From Mauremys mutica (Eukaryota; Chordata; Testudines; Geoemydidae), in assembly GCF_020497125.1 (NCBI RefSeq), contig NC_059080.1, positions 46,813,563-46,877,562 on the forward strand: a stretch of DNA of 64,000 nucleotides, given 5' to 3'. Of the stretch, positions 21,276 to 33,483 are shown piece after piece; positions within the stretch are counted from its first letter, which is position 1, and each line of letters opens with the position of its first letter. Made by a program: the position numbers and the translations under genes. The notes beneath the pieces were generated by a model. That model saw only the letters and a program-made list of their open reading frames with translations. It was not told the DNA's origin and did no database searches.

Positions 21276-22462
21276 TGACTCTGGGAGAGAATTTCCACCT
21301 CCCATCATGAAGAGCTCATACGACTGCAGCGGCATTGAGAAAATTCCTAGAAACACTTCTGAATTTAGCCCTGTGGATTCACTCATCATCTTAACTGGCC
21401 ATTGTAAGTTTCCTCGCCATGTCCACACATTACAGCTGAGTTTCCCAGCCTAGGGGGAGGGGACGGAGAGAAACAAACTCTGTATTAAAAAGAAGGGGGC
21501 ATCATTTGTACCAATTATTCTCAAACTGAGGTAGAGGAAGCCGTCATCTCGGAGTTCACTTTTTTCCCTCTTTTACATTTGTTGTGGGTTTTTTTTAACA
21601 TGCTGCAGATGGCAGACTATCATACAAGTGCCCTGTCAAGAGGTATATTCAATAAATACTTGACACACAAGCTCAGGAATACATGGCCCATGGCAAACAT
21701 GAATTATTCAACCAGAAATCAAGATAATTTTGCTTCTTACTCAGAAAACCAAGACTCTGTCTTTCTTTCTGTTTTTCCTTGCCCTTTTTCTCTTCATTTG
21801 CTTCCTGTTTTCTTTCTTTCTTTCTTTGGAATTATTACACTAATTGGAACAATTTACAGTAATAACTTCATTAAATAAACTGGAATGAAACACAATTAGA
21901 GTTGGTATTTTTCAAAAGAGTGGGAGAGGGGAAGCTGTTTCCAGGAGCTTTGCCTGCTTGTTTAAAATCTGTCTGGGCTGTGAAGTGAAGTGGGGTTGGT
22001 GTTCTCCCAGAATCACTTGTGGATCTTTCTTGATGCCACAACACTACAACTTGGGACACAGACCCAAACTCCCCACTCAGGAAAAACTCTCATCAAAGTA
22101 AATGGTATTGTTATCTGAATGAATCAGGAGCCCAGGCCTGGGCCTTAGGGGCTCCTTGCTGCAGCCCTTACACCCAGAGTGAAATCATAAAAACACAAGC
22201 TAAAGGATTAGGCCTTTAATCTTGAACTATCTGCTCTGAAAGTCTCAGGTTGGCAATGGGAATGAGGGTCACAGGTCAGGGTGGGGGTGCGTAGGTAGAG
22301 TTAAAGGCTCGGGGCTGGAATGGCAGGGGGTGTTGTGGGGCTGCACCAGCAGAGCTGGTGGGGATCCGAACTCTGGGATAACTGGGGGCGATGTAACTCA
22401 GGACTGGCATCTATTTTGCAGTGCAGTATAGGAGGCTCAGGCCTAGACTAGGAAGGCACAGT
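21276..22462. other. Gene-free stretch, unassigned
   Basis: No coding similarity is seen. A CTTT-rich tract (21770-21830) is present. Sequence near 22300-22390 ('ggctggaatggcaggggg') resembles the direct repeats at 6650-6800. Confidence 0.5.
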
Positions 22463-22467
22463 GGGAG

Positions 22468-23445
22468 TGTCATAGGTTTATTCCCCACTTTGAACTTTAG
22501 CGTTCACAAGATGGGGACCTGCATGGACTCCTCTAAACGAAAATCCTAGTTTAGATCTGGTTCTCGCTGCCACCAGTCAAGTTTTAAGTGTCTGACACAC
22601 TCCCTGTTCCCCCAAAAACTTTTCCTGGGGAACACAGATCCAAACACCTTGAATCTCAGCACAAAGGGAAATAATCCATTTCCCCCACCTTCTTCTCCCT
22701 CCCCTTGTCCTTGGGAGAGATACCTTGATTCAAACTCCTTGAATCAAACAAAGAGGGATTCACTTTTCCCCCTCCCCTTCCCTTAGTCCTTGGGAAAAAT
22801 ACCTTGATTCAAACTCCTTGAATCAAAGAGGGATTCACTTTTCCCCCTCCCCTTCCCTTAGTCCTTGGGAAAAATACCTTGATTCAAACTCCTTGAATCA
22901 AAGAGGGATTCACTTTTCCCCCTTCCCTTCCCCTGAAAATCCAAACAAGGGAAGAAATCAATCAAGTTCTAAAAAAGAAAAGATTTTATTAAAGAAAGAA
23001 AGAAAGTACACTATCTCTGTAATACCAGGATGGAAAATATCACAGGGTCTGACTTATAAACCTGGAGAGACTTCCCCCTCCCTCCTCCTCAGAATAATCA
23101 AAGTAACAGCAAACAGGAATAAAGAATTTATCCAGCAAACACACAATTGCAAATACAGAAAGTAACTCAAAAGACTAATCCGCCTTTTTACTAATACTCA
23201 CTATATTGAATAGAAGATGCTATTTCAGGAAACTTGGAGAACTTGAAGGATATGACTGGCCTCTCTTAAATCCAAAAAGAGACTAACTCCAAACAAAGAA
23301 ACACAGACAAAGGCTTCCCTCCACAGAGATTTGAAATTATCCTGTCCCTTGATTGGTCCTCTGGTCAGGTGTTCATCAGGTTACTGAGCTTGTTAACCCT
23401 TTACAGGTAAAAGAGACTTTAACCCTTAACTATCTGTTTATGACA
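22468..23445 (-). mobile_element. Solo LTR with perfect 5-bp TSD
   Basis: The 978-bp element begins TGTCATAGG and ends CTGTTTATGACA, so both ends fit TG..CA. It is flanked by identical gggag at 22463-22467 and 23446-23450. On the minus strand it starts 'tgtcataaacagatagttaa', which I recognise as a common turtle LTR. No internal retroviral genes are adjacent. An open frame over its repeats is an artefact. Confidence 0.92.
22722..22925. repeat. ~76-bp tandem repeat, about 2.7 copies, inside the LTR
   Basis: The unit 'ccttgattcaaactccttga' through 'cttagtccttgggaaaaata' occurs three times, the last copy partial. The first copy has a small insertion ('caaa'). The array sits in the transcribed part of the LTR. 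Confidence 0.88.
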
Positions 23446-23893
23446 GGGAGTGAGGCTCACTGGGAGATGAGTGAGGGGTTCCTGGGGCTGGAATATTAAA
23501 GAAGGGAAGGCACATCTATTTCCTGCTTTTCTCATGCCTCACCCATTTTCCCTCTGTCTCTCATCTTCCCCACATTATACAAATGCCTGTGTAGACCCCC
23601 TGCTTCTCAGTGCCTGCCAGAGGTAGGACACCCCTTCATGAGGTGGCAGGAGGCAGGACTATCCAAGGTGCTTATTCAGTAAGGCTGTGCTCAGGGAACT
23701 GGTGGCAGCAGCAGCAAGAGAAGAAGAGTCCATGTGCTTTGCCTTGGAGGGAAGCAGCTGTGAATATCAGTCTTCCCTGTGACATTAATGTACCTGTAAT
23801 CACTGGGGAACAGTGGCATTTCCATGTGAGTCACACAAGGTCCCAAGGCAAATCCAGGGCATCTTTCAGCTTCCCTCTCATCTGCTCCTCTAA

Positions 23894-24189
23894 GGGTAGG
23901 TCCATACTTACCTGCCAGGTCGACGCGGAGAGTTCGACTTCTCGGAGTTCGAACTATCGCGTCTAATCTAGACGCGATAGTTCGAACTCCGAACGCGCTC
24001 CCGTTGACTCCGGAACTCCACCACCGCGAACGGCGGTGGCGGAGTCGACGGGGGAGCCGCAGAGTTCGATCCCGCAGCGTCAGGACGGGTAAGTCAGTCG
24101 AACTAAGGTAGTTCGACTTCAGCTACGCTATTCACGTAGCTGAAGTCGCGTACCTTAGTTCGACCCCACCCCGTAGTGTAGACCAGGCC
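23894..24189. mobile_element. PIF/Harbinger-like hairpin MITE with TAA target duplication
   Basis: Ends GGGTAGGTCCATACTTAC and (right end, reverse complement) GGCCTGGTCTACACTAC are imperfect inverted repeats related to the termini of the 10679-13051 element. It is flanked by TAA at 23891-23893 and 24190-24192. The interior is dominated by two strong foldbacks (23943-23991 and 24097-24163) and is CpG-rich. It has no coding capacity. Confidence 0.85.
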
Positions 24190-24192
24190 TAA

Positions 24193-26026
24193 GAGGCCTG
24201 GGATGCTGTAGCTCTGTTGTTTGCCTGGCTGACCCACTCCTGCTCGTTGGCTATAACATAAAGCATAAATTTTGCAGATGATCAGGCCAGAGCAGCAGAA
24301 GCCGGGCACTTGGACAGGAATCCATTGGACCTGCAATGAAAATCTCATAGAATATCATGGCTGGTTCAAGGTACTGGACTGTTGCATTCTCTTTTTTACC
24401 CACAGAACAGGTACAGCATGACAACAATAGTGTAAGTTTCCTCCATGCTCTTCTCTGCCAATGGGTCTCACCAATGCCCAGGATGGACCTTAAAGGAGTT
24501 GGAGGGATTCATTCTCCATAAGCTAATCAATCAATGACCTGTCTGCCAAGAGTGCCAATCAATGCCAATACTAGAGGAGAGACCTGCCTGATAGGCAGTT
24601 GACTGAGACCATCTTGCCACTTGTTTCACAAAAGCCACTGAACAGTAAAAAAAAAACAAAAAACCCACAACCCTTTGCTCACTGTTGCCTCAGTGTGGAT
24701 TTGTGCCAGCGACTTGGCTCTAAAAGGATCACATCCTGCAGGAGGAGCTCTCCTGACACTCAAAGTGACTATTAAAATAGGACTAATAATATTTTGGAGG
24801 AGACATTCCCCCAGGGCAGAAGCAGAGAAAGAAGAGTCTAGAGTATTGCATAGGGACCCACAATGATTGGGGAATGGTTACAGGAGTGGCAAATGCGCTG
24901 TTATCTTACTGCTTGTGTTACAGAATCTCCTGATCCTTTCCTTGCCTCTGATGGGAGGTGGAACAGAGAAGAAGTTTGCAATAATTCCCCTCAGTCCCTT
25001 TAATTTGGTCAATGCTGTTAATTATTTTATTACTCCCCTGCCTTGTCTCTCTGCAAACATCCCTTGGATGGGAGGGGAGTGAGATCCATTTTCTACAACA
25101 TCATCTCCTTCCTTTCTTCCTCTTCCATTCCTCCGAGTCTTATTTTTAGTGCCGGAGTTTCCCCTTCTCCTGTTGAATGGCCATTTACAGCACACAGTGG
25201 TTACTTGTGAGGTTGGGACTGGCTGTCAGCCAATCAGAGTTGAGTAGCTGGGATCTAATAGCCCAGGCGCCAGCCATTAAGGAGGAAGGAGAATATAGGT
25301 CATTTGTGACATCATCTCTCGGAAAGGTGGGGAGGGAGAAAGATAGGAGGGGGGAAGCAATTGTTTAAATTTGGAGAGGAGATAACTGGAAATTTGGGCC
25401 ATCAGGAGAATAATGGGTATAGAGGAAGACAACAGGATATTAATAGAGATATTTTCTGTAAAAGAGATAAAGGGAAGGTGCAGTTTGCAGAGAGATATAT
25501 ATATATATAGAGAAAGAAAGTCACAAGACGACTCAAACAAGTCAGGCTCATGTATTCTGGAGAGGTCTGTATTCTGTAACATTCTGGAGGAGCCCAGAGA
25601 GATGGCAAGGATCCACTAGGAAAATGACATGGGCATGTTACAGCAAACATTCCCAGTGTTCCAGGGAAAGACAGAAAGATCTGTTCCTTCAGATCCCTAT
25701 TCTGGGAGCAAAATAGCCTTCCTTTTACCGAGGCAGCTCCTTCAACGCTCCCTTTGTGTGGGTTGCTTTCTCCCTACACCATACAGCTCTTGCTCGCATT
25801 CCATGCATTGGCTTCTTCACCAGCCTCTGAAAGTCTACTCACTGCACTGCCATGCCTCTCCACACCGTAACTTACAAGTTACAAGGGCTATGCCTTCCAG
25901 TTCTGGCACCAATCAGTCTGAGGGAAAGTCTTGGAGAAGGCGGACCAGGAGAAATGTAGCTTCTACAGCTGTGGGTGACCTCACGTTGCTCCCGCCCTCC
26001 AAGGATGCAAGACTCTTCTGAGCTGA
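24193..26026. other. Gene-free stretch, unassigned
   Basis: Several short frames overlap but none resembles a protein family. A (TA)n run lies near 25495-25510. I cannot assign the rest. Confidence 0.5.
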
Positions 26027-26565
26027 TAGAATCATAGACTATTAGCATTGGAAGAGACCTCAGGAGGTCATCTAGCCAATCCCCTGCTCAAAGCAGGACC
26101 AACAACAACTAAATCATCCCAGCCAAGGCTTTGTCAAACTGGGCCTTAAAAACCTCTAAGGATGGAGATTCCACCACCTCCCTAGGTAACATATTCCAGT
26201 GCTTCACCATCCTCCTAGTGAAATAGTGTTTCCTAATATCCAACCTAGACCTCCCCCACTGCAACTTGAGACCATTGCTCCTTGTTCTGTCATCTGGTAC
26301 CACTGAGAACAGCCTAGCTCCATTCTCTTTGGAACCCCCCCTTCAGGTAGTTGAAAGCAGCTATCAAATCCCCCCTCACTGTTCTCTTCTGCAGACTAAA
26401 CAAGCCCAGTTCCCTCAGCCTCTCCTCATAAGTCATGTGCCCCACCCCCCTAATCATTTTCGTTGCCCTCCGCTGGACTCTCTCCAATTTGTCCACATCC
26501 CTTCTGTAGTGGAGGGACCAAAACTGGACTCAGTACTCCAGGTGTGGCCTCACCAGTGTTGAATA
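26027..26565 (-). mobile_element. CR1 LINE 3' end
   Basis: Minus-strand frames encode [30 protein letters not shown], then DRTRSNGLKLQWGRSRLDIRK and WNMLPREVVESPSLEVFK. These are the C-terminal CR1 ORF2 motifs in order, split by a frame change near 26310. The 3' end is 'agaatcatagactattagca' (plus-strand reading). An 'agatat' simple repeat borders the 5' truncation point. Confidence 0.9.
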
Positions 26566-28271
26566 GATATAGATATAGATATAACAGCTCTCATCTTCAT
26601 CAGCATCATGATGTCAGGATGCAGCATTGCCATGGTTCATCTGTTGAACCCAAATGAGCTAAAGGGCTAGATGTCAGCTGGTTCAGGTTGCTTCATACCC
26701 CTGCCCCACCCAGATCCCCATCTCACTCTTTACTTCTTCCAAGGCTTTACTGGGCCTCTGGTTGTTTGGCAGTGGCTTTTCCAGTGTATGTGGCTCCCAG
26801 CGCCAAACAGCCTCTTCAGCGCATTTCCAGAGGGATTGTTTTCTCCCCAGTGCTAGAATTGAGGAAGACCAGGAGAGAAGTGATGAGAGGAGCATGATTT
26901 TGCCTGCTGAAATAGATGCCGTGGTTTAATATGTATGAGAAGACGAGAGAGGCGAAGGCATCTTCCCCTTGTTAAATATTAACCATGAGCCCTGGTTACG
27001 TGATATTTTCTGCCCTCCAGGAATTCCTAGCTAGTGTAAGTGTTACCCATGGAGGATGCTTAAAGAGGTAGCAAAGTTCCCAGCAGGCAGAAACTACCCC
27101 CCAACCCCAGAATCTCATGTGCTGCAGATGACCCAAGGATAGAAACATCTTGATTAGAGGAGCCCAATGCCAGAGATGTGTGAGGTCAAAGTGTGCTGTC
27201 AACTCGACTACTGCCATTGGCAGACTTGAACCTGCACCCAAACTCCTCTCCTGTCTGCCTGGGCTCAAAGGGCAAACATCTAAGAGGAGTTAACCCTTTG
27301 TCTGCCAAAATGAACTCACAATGTTGGGGAGGAGCTGGTCAGACTCCAGCAGAGCTGGTTGGCTTGGCTTTCCTGCCTAAGCCATGAGCCAAGCTGTTGG
27401 TAGATGTCTGTTGCTGTGCATTATTTGAGCTGGGTCTAATGTGGCAGAGCTCATTAATGCATGTTCAGCTTCATCTGCTTCCCTCCTTTCTTTACTAGTT
27501 GAATAAAACAGTGACATTTCCTGAACTCTCCTCTCAGAATTATAAAAATGGTAAAAAGTAATTGCAAACCATGTACTGAAGGGGCTTCAAAAGAAGAATC
27601 CACCTACCCCACCAACCCTGTTCTTGGGGTGTATTGGCTGATCCCTTACCACTTGGTGCCAGTGTCAGTGGAAACCATGCCCCTGGCAGTAAGACCCATA
27701 GGCCCTTCTATTAGCAGAGAGTAGACCCATGGGGAGGGGGGGAGTTACCTAATACTCATGCAATCCCTTCCTCACTGTTGCTACATTTCTATGGGTGTCC
27801 CATGCCCAAGTCTGCCCTCAAGTATGCTGGTAAAAATGAAAATGCTGTATCTGCATATTCTAGGAACAGGTTGGACCCTCTGTCTCTCCATCAAGCCTGG
27901 GATACTTTCTGGAACTCTTATAAACATCCTCTAGAGATTGCATGGGGATGTGAACCTCAACTGAGACCAAAATGCATTTAATAATGCTGCAGAGGGGTGG
28001 GGGTTGGGTGGCAAAGGTGGTTCCACACCCCCTCAGCAGTTCCTCTCTGTGGGGCTGGCCAACAACCTCAGAGGTGTTCTAAGTTATGACCATCTGCCCT
28101 AGCCCGAGTGTCAGCTGTAGATCAGTGGATACAAGGATGCCTGTGTCACAGGCTGGGGGATGGGATGTCTCAGAACCCACTGGCTCTATGCCATGACTGA
28201 TTCCTTCTACACAAGGGGAACCTTCGGGGAATCAGGTCATCTGGCTTCTGGCTGCTTCACACTGCTGGGCC
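26566..28271. other. Gene-free stretch, unassigned
   Basis: I see no recognisable protein and no strong repeat boundaries. Scattered open frames are short and overlap on both strands. Confidence 0.45.
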
Positions 28272-28830
28272 AGCCTGAGAGAAAGGAAGTGGTTCAAGCA
28301 CTAGAATGGGGCATGGCAGGTCTGGTTTCAATTCCCAGCTCTTTCACAGACTCCCTGTGTGCCCTGGGATAAGTCATTGTGCCTTGGTTCCCCATCTGTC
28401 AAATGGGGTAATACTCCTCCTTTTCCCCACCCTTGGTTTGTCTATCTCTTTAAGTTCTACAGGGCAGGGCTCTCTCTCACTAGGTGTATGTACAGTCAGG
28501 AGCAGCTCTATGTTGTTTGCTGCCCCAAGCATGGCAGGCAGGCAGCTTTCGGCAGGCAGTCCACCAGTGCAGCGCCATCGGCGTCCTCGCCACCGAATTG
28601 CCGCCGAAGCCGCAGGACTGGAGGACCTCCCGCAGGCGCACCGCCAAAAGCCACCTGCCTGCTGCCGTCACGGCGACCGACAGGCCGCCCCCCGCGGCTT
28701 GCTGCCCCAGGCATGCGCTTGCTGGGCTGGTTCCTGGAGCCGCCACTGTGTACAGTGCCTAGAACATCAGGGCCCGAACTCAGCAGGGGCTTCTAGCAGT
28801 ACAACTACTGATGGTGGTAAGGTGCTGCTA
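28272..28830 (+). repeat. MIR-like SINE, split by a hAT MITE
   Basis: The core 'gtgccttggttccccatctg' then 'tcaaatgggg' and the tail 'cagggcagggctctctctca' run to 28496. The tail resumes after the hAT element with 'tgtacagtgcctagaacatc' at 28749. The hAT insertion is therefore younger than the SINE. Confidence 0.8.
28497..28748. mobile_element. hAT-type MITE with perfect 8-bp TSD
   Basis: It starts 'caggagcagctcta' and ends 'tcctggagccgccactg', imperfect inverted ends related to CAGNGGCGGCTCCAG. Identical tgtacagt flanks lie at 28489-28496 and 28749-28756. The interior is GC-rich with a 'ccgaattgccgccgaag' motif. Overlapping frames on all strands here are artefacts of its composition. Confidence 0.9.
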
Positions 28831-30529
28831 GAGAGTGGGCATTTCTTGCAGGTTTCCACCGGATACAACATGTGACATCCTCAGTCAAGGATTGCCTCCT
28901 GGGATCAGTACGGCAGAGGGCCTGCCGGGGGCGGGGAAGTGTCTGATGCAGACTGGCCACTTTTTCCAAAGGTTTCCATGTGTTTGTCATTGTCACTGCA
29001 AATGGTGATAAATAGGGGAGCTTTTCCACTCGCTGCGGGCCCTTCCCTCCACTCTTGTATTACTCACTCCAGTATCCCCATTCAGAAGGCTCAGCTCACA
29101 TTACAGCTGTGACATTTGAAGGGCTGGTGCACCGTGGTCTTTGATCTTTTTCTGTGGATGCTTCATCTCAATCCCAGAACAAAGGGGCAACAGGGAGGGC
29201 TGATCTGGGCTGCACAAGGGGATACCTGTCTCAACAGCTGCAATGCAGACTGCAGTCTCTAACCCCTCCCCCCAACCCCAAAACCCCAGCCCTCAGCTGG
29301 TGACACCATAGGCCAGCAAAGTGGCTCAGACAAGTGCTCAGAACAAGGAGATAGCATTTTACTGCCAAAAGATAGCTTCCGTTCTTTCTATCAGCATTCT
29401 ACAGAGACAGCTGAAATACTATGTGCCAAACCCTATAGTCTTTATACCTGTGCTTAAGCAAAACAAGTATGATGACTGAATAAATGTGTAACAGTTTTAA
29501 AAGGGTTTACATCATTGTTTTTATATGCAAGTGAAATGATAATAAACTAGGGCCTTCTTTGGATGGAGATCTGGTTATTGATCACTGTCGGTGGGTCTTC
29601 GTTTTATCTCAGGCTGCTGATCAGTAGTGACTGGAAGCTGTTGCCATTAATGTCTGCTTGACGGCTTACATGTAACAAACTGAGGGGTTCACATCAAATT
29701 GTTACTTAACAGACATACATACTCCAAAAACTCACCACAAGTGATGCCTTGTTGGCAGACTCAGGAAATTAGCTAAGAAAGAAAGAGCAAAAGGTACCAA
29801 GGTGACTTTGTGGGATGCACCATTACCATTAAGCGAAACTTCACACTAAAGGCTGGGAAGAATCTTTCATGGTATTACATTGGGTTTTCTTGTAGCTACA
29901 GATAATAGTGGTTAGTGCTGGATCCTGATATCCCTAACATAGCACTGGGTAGCTGAGAAAACCCAGCCCCTAATTCCATGCTGATTCCTGAAGTGAAGGT
30001 GGATCTACAAGGAAGCCATTGAACTGGATCACTCAGAGAAATCAGCAGTGTTATCACCTAGTGAGCTGTTGGGTGTCTGCTTGGGAAGACACAAAGGAGA
30101 CAAAGAGAATCAGGCTGCGACATTTCTGACCTATTAGAGTCTCCAGTTCTTTGCTGTATAGACATTGATGGACCAGTTCTCTGATCAGGCAGATGTGTAG
30201 CTGTGCTGGTTGAGAAGTGAGAAGAACACATGTATTTCACTTTTTCCTCTCACTTTCCCACTGTGGTGCATTTGCTTTCTGTGTCCTGCACCTTTAAATT
30301 TCTAAGATTTCCACTCCTGTCCTAAGATAGAGGCTCCTTTGTTCAGAGTTGCTGCAGCATGTTACACAGGAAACACTATGGGAGGCAGGCCTGCTCTGCA
30401 GCGCTCCCTTCAGGGCCATGCATGGTACTGCAGATGCTCCCCACCTCAGTCTGTGAGGTTGGGGCAGGGTAGCCCGGGTTGTAAACTTGGCATCAGTCTC
30501 TAAACTATCAAATATCAATCATCAAAATA
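28831..30529. other. Gene-free stretch, unassigned
   Basis: I see nothing codable or repetitive that I recognise. Segment 29430-29640 is AT-rich unique sequence. Confidence 0.45.
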
Positions 30530-30849
30530 GCAGCTCTAGACTCAGCTGTCTGAGCCTTTAAACAAAGTAGGGAAAACCCCTTCGAATGCTTAGGCCTTGG
30601 CCTGGGTTCTCCCTTAGGCGCTCCTCCTCTATACCAGGGTCATCCAGCTCTGCCCCTGAGCAAAAGCCTGAAAGCCTTCTTAAGAGGCTTGCTGATTCTT
30701 GATTGGTCAGTATTTCCTCCTGGCCCTTTTAGCCCTTTGGAGGACTGCCTTGTTGGTTGCCCAGTCTGACTAGATTTTCCTTGGGCAGGCAGCATCAGGG
30801 TGCTGATACCTCCCACGGGGGCCAGAGAAGGCCAGATAGACCCTGTCAC
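30530..30849 (-). mobile_element. Possible LTR fragment
   Basis: The right edge, read on the minus strand, starts TGTGACAGGGTC, a typical LTR start in these genomes. The segment is more GC-rich than its surroundings and has a CCAAT-like 'tgattggtca' (30701) and a short 'ttaagagg' box. No left boundary or target duplication was found. Confidence 0.35.
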
Positions 30850-31095
30850 AAACACATACAATGTGCTCTCTCCTGGAGACTTTACATTAGTTCTTTCTTG
30901 TTAATATTTTCCTGAATATAAAACTAAAACATCTGAAAATATGTGGCTGCTCATGGGGCACAGAACCATGACAGCCACTGGGCTGTTCCAATGTGAAATG
31001 GCTGAGTCCTAATGTCAGGGCTTTGTACCCCCCCGAGCATAGCACAGAATGGGGAAATGATTCTCTTGCATGATGGGCAGATCCTTAACCGCTGC

Positions 31096-31165
31096 GGGTG
31101 AAACTCTGACCCCAGTAACATCAAGGGGTGTTTTGCCATTGATTTCAAGGGGCCAGGATTTCACC
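31096..31165. repeat. Short palindromic MITE-like repeat
   Basis: The sequence 'gggtgaaactctgaccccag' pairs with 'ggggccaggatttcacc' as an imperfect foldback. The same family occurs at 62018-62090. Confidence 0.65.
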
Positions 31166-31204
31166 TTGGGAGCCTTGGTTCACATGTTTATTTCTGCTGA
31201 ATCT

Positions 31205-31412
31205 CTTAGAGGAAGCACAGTTTGGTGATCATAGCGCATGTCTGGGAATCAGGAGACACAGATTCTATGGCCAGTTGGGCCAGCAAGTGTCTATCAAAGG
31301 CAAGTTACTTAATTACTCTCTGCTTTACAGTTCAACAGTCACCTACCTCTTTGTAAAGTACATTGAGCTCCTGGGTGAAAGGCGCTTTCTCAGTGCTTGT
31401 TGTAGGTGAATT
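31205..31412 (+). repeat. Diverged MIR-like SINE
   Basis: Head-like 'gtttggtgatcatagcgcat' precedes 'aggcaagttacttaattact' and 'tgtaaagtacattgagctcc' with 'tgaaaggcgctttctcagtg', in the order seen in MIR-like SINEs. Confidence 0.6.
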
Positions 31413-33478
31413 TCACACATATGGAAGGAGGAGCTGGTAACAATGGCTAGAGTCAGAAAGACCATGGCCAGGTTTTGTGCTGGCTTCCCCACACTGCTCT
31501 ACTAGTGCACCTGACTACTGACCTTGTAATATTACCTGCATTTCTAGTCCTTGCCTCCCACAGTCCTCTGCCAATGCATACAGCTTTGATCAGCTGTGAC
31601 ACCCATATCAAGTTCTGGGCCCTCCATGACTCTGCCAATGTGCCTACACTGCAGCAAGCCCCTTTGTACAGACATACACACACTCCTTCAGTCAGCTTCA
31701 AGAAATACATGTTTCCCCTGCCAGTGTTTCTAGACAAATGTTCCTATGGAAGGGAGAAAGAACATGGGTTTCTAAGGAAACACTGAGGCCAGGAAATAGA
31801 CCATATTTCCCAATGGGAAGCACTTTCCCATAGAAATTAGGCATGCCCAGCTTTCCAAAGATGGGCTGTGACAAGCGCTTTTGCAGTCCATGTGGGCTTG
31901 AAATGAGAATTCCTAGTGCTAGGTCTCAGGTAATCTCCGGCTGCATGAGCAAATACATTTGATACACTGAAAGGGTTGCATGAGTATATCAGACAAGGCT
32001 TCCTCACTTTGCCCAGGCAGCCCATAAAATATTTAACAGGCCGCCATAGGCAATTACATTAGAGGAGATAGTTAAACACCCCCTACCCTAGGGCACCCCC
32101 CCTGCAATGTAAATCAAACAAATTGGACTCTTTTCACAATTGACACACACGATTTTACTTACTGTAAATAATTTAGTATTAAAAAGTAGAGATACACTTT
32201 GCCCCATCTGTATTTTCTTTTCTCTCGCTCTCTCCTTCTCCACGGAGTCAGATTGGTGCAGGCTTCAGGTTCCTAATGCAGTAGATGGAATGGGGGAATT
32301 TTGCTGCCTGGTTGAGCTGTTAAAAGATTCCCATTTTCTAATGGAAGAAACCACACTCAAGAAACTTTCAAAGTTGTCCATTTAAACTAAGATGTTCCCT
32401 GCCAGCTAACACTGAGGGATGAAAAGGTCCCCCCCTGCAGGAGGGCCCCACTAAATTGCTGGTTGGCACATCTCAGGGATTGAAGCATCTTCCTATAAAC
32501 TTGGATGAATGTTTGCACTCTTTAATTGAAAGCTATCTTTCACAGTTGGGTGCACTGGGGTTTTAATAAGGATTTTTACAAGCTGGTCTGAATCACTTTT
32601 CTGCAGGGATATTTTTTTCTTCTGGGTTAGATCCCTGAGTTAAATTACAGAGCGAGAAATCAGGAAGAGATGGACCTTGGCATCACTGGAAGTTGGTTCT
32701 ATTTCCCCACCTCCAAAACTGATTCAGTTGAAAACACATTGTTTTAAATCACCACTTGATGGTTTTTAGCCAGACTATGAATGGAGCAGTACAGAGCTCT
32801 TGCACCTACTTCAGTCCTGCTGTAACTCCACTGCTTGCTGTGGAGCTGCATTGGGTCACACCCTTTAGCTCCTTACAAGCCCATTTCTGATCTCATACCA
32901 GCTTTAAACGGAGGTAACTCCATTGACTTAGATGGAGGTGCTCCTTATTTACAGGTGTGTAAGTCAGAGCAGAATCAGGCCATAGGGTTTAGTGCATCAT
33001 CTCTGAAATTCATAAGGCTTGATTTGATTTTCAGCACCTCCTTTTCTGCATTCAGTGCTGGCTGTTTAAACCACCCTTCTGCTCCCTGTATTCCATGAAC
33101 TGTCAAGGGCCCATCCAGCCCCTGGAATATGAGTCATGGAAACAAAGAATGTGGAGCAAAGGTGCTCTCTTGCTACACTCATCATGTCCCCTATGCCAGG
33201 ACCCATTCTGCCAACTCTAAGCCAGTTCAGGGAGTCATTTCTCCCACCGTTATGACTTCTTTGCCCCACTGGAGTAAGAGACAAGCAGGCCCTAGACTTC
33301 CTGAAACCACAGTTTTAAAGCCTGACAGAGATGACTCAATCCTTCATCCTTTAGAGCAGATAAAATGACACTTCATCTGGGTACTTCCACTGAGATTTTG
33401 AAAGCAGAGGTCTTGTCTGCTCCATGCTGGTGCTATGTTGCAAGGTGCTATTGGCGGCCAGCAGGTGAATTTTGAATC
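31413..33478. other. Gene-free stretch with one dispersed-repeat copy
   Basis: No gene is evident. Segment 32800-32985 contains 'ggaggtaactccattgactt' and 'tatttacaggtgtgtaagtc', a dispersed amniote-type repeat also seen at 35886-36080, 54180-54245 and 57222-57290. The remainder is unassigned. Confidence 0.5.
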
Positions 33479-33483
33479 CAATA

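Noticed and set aside
22818..23165. 115-codon frame with repeated NQRGIHFSP segments
   Set aside because: It lies in a solo LTR and the repetition is the 76-bp DNA triplication.
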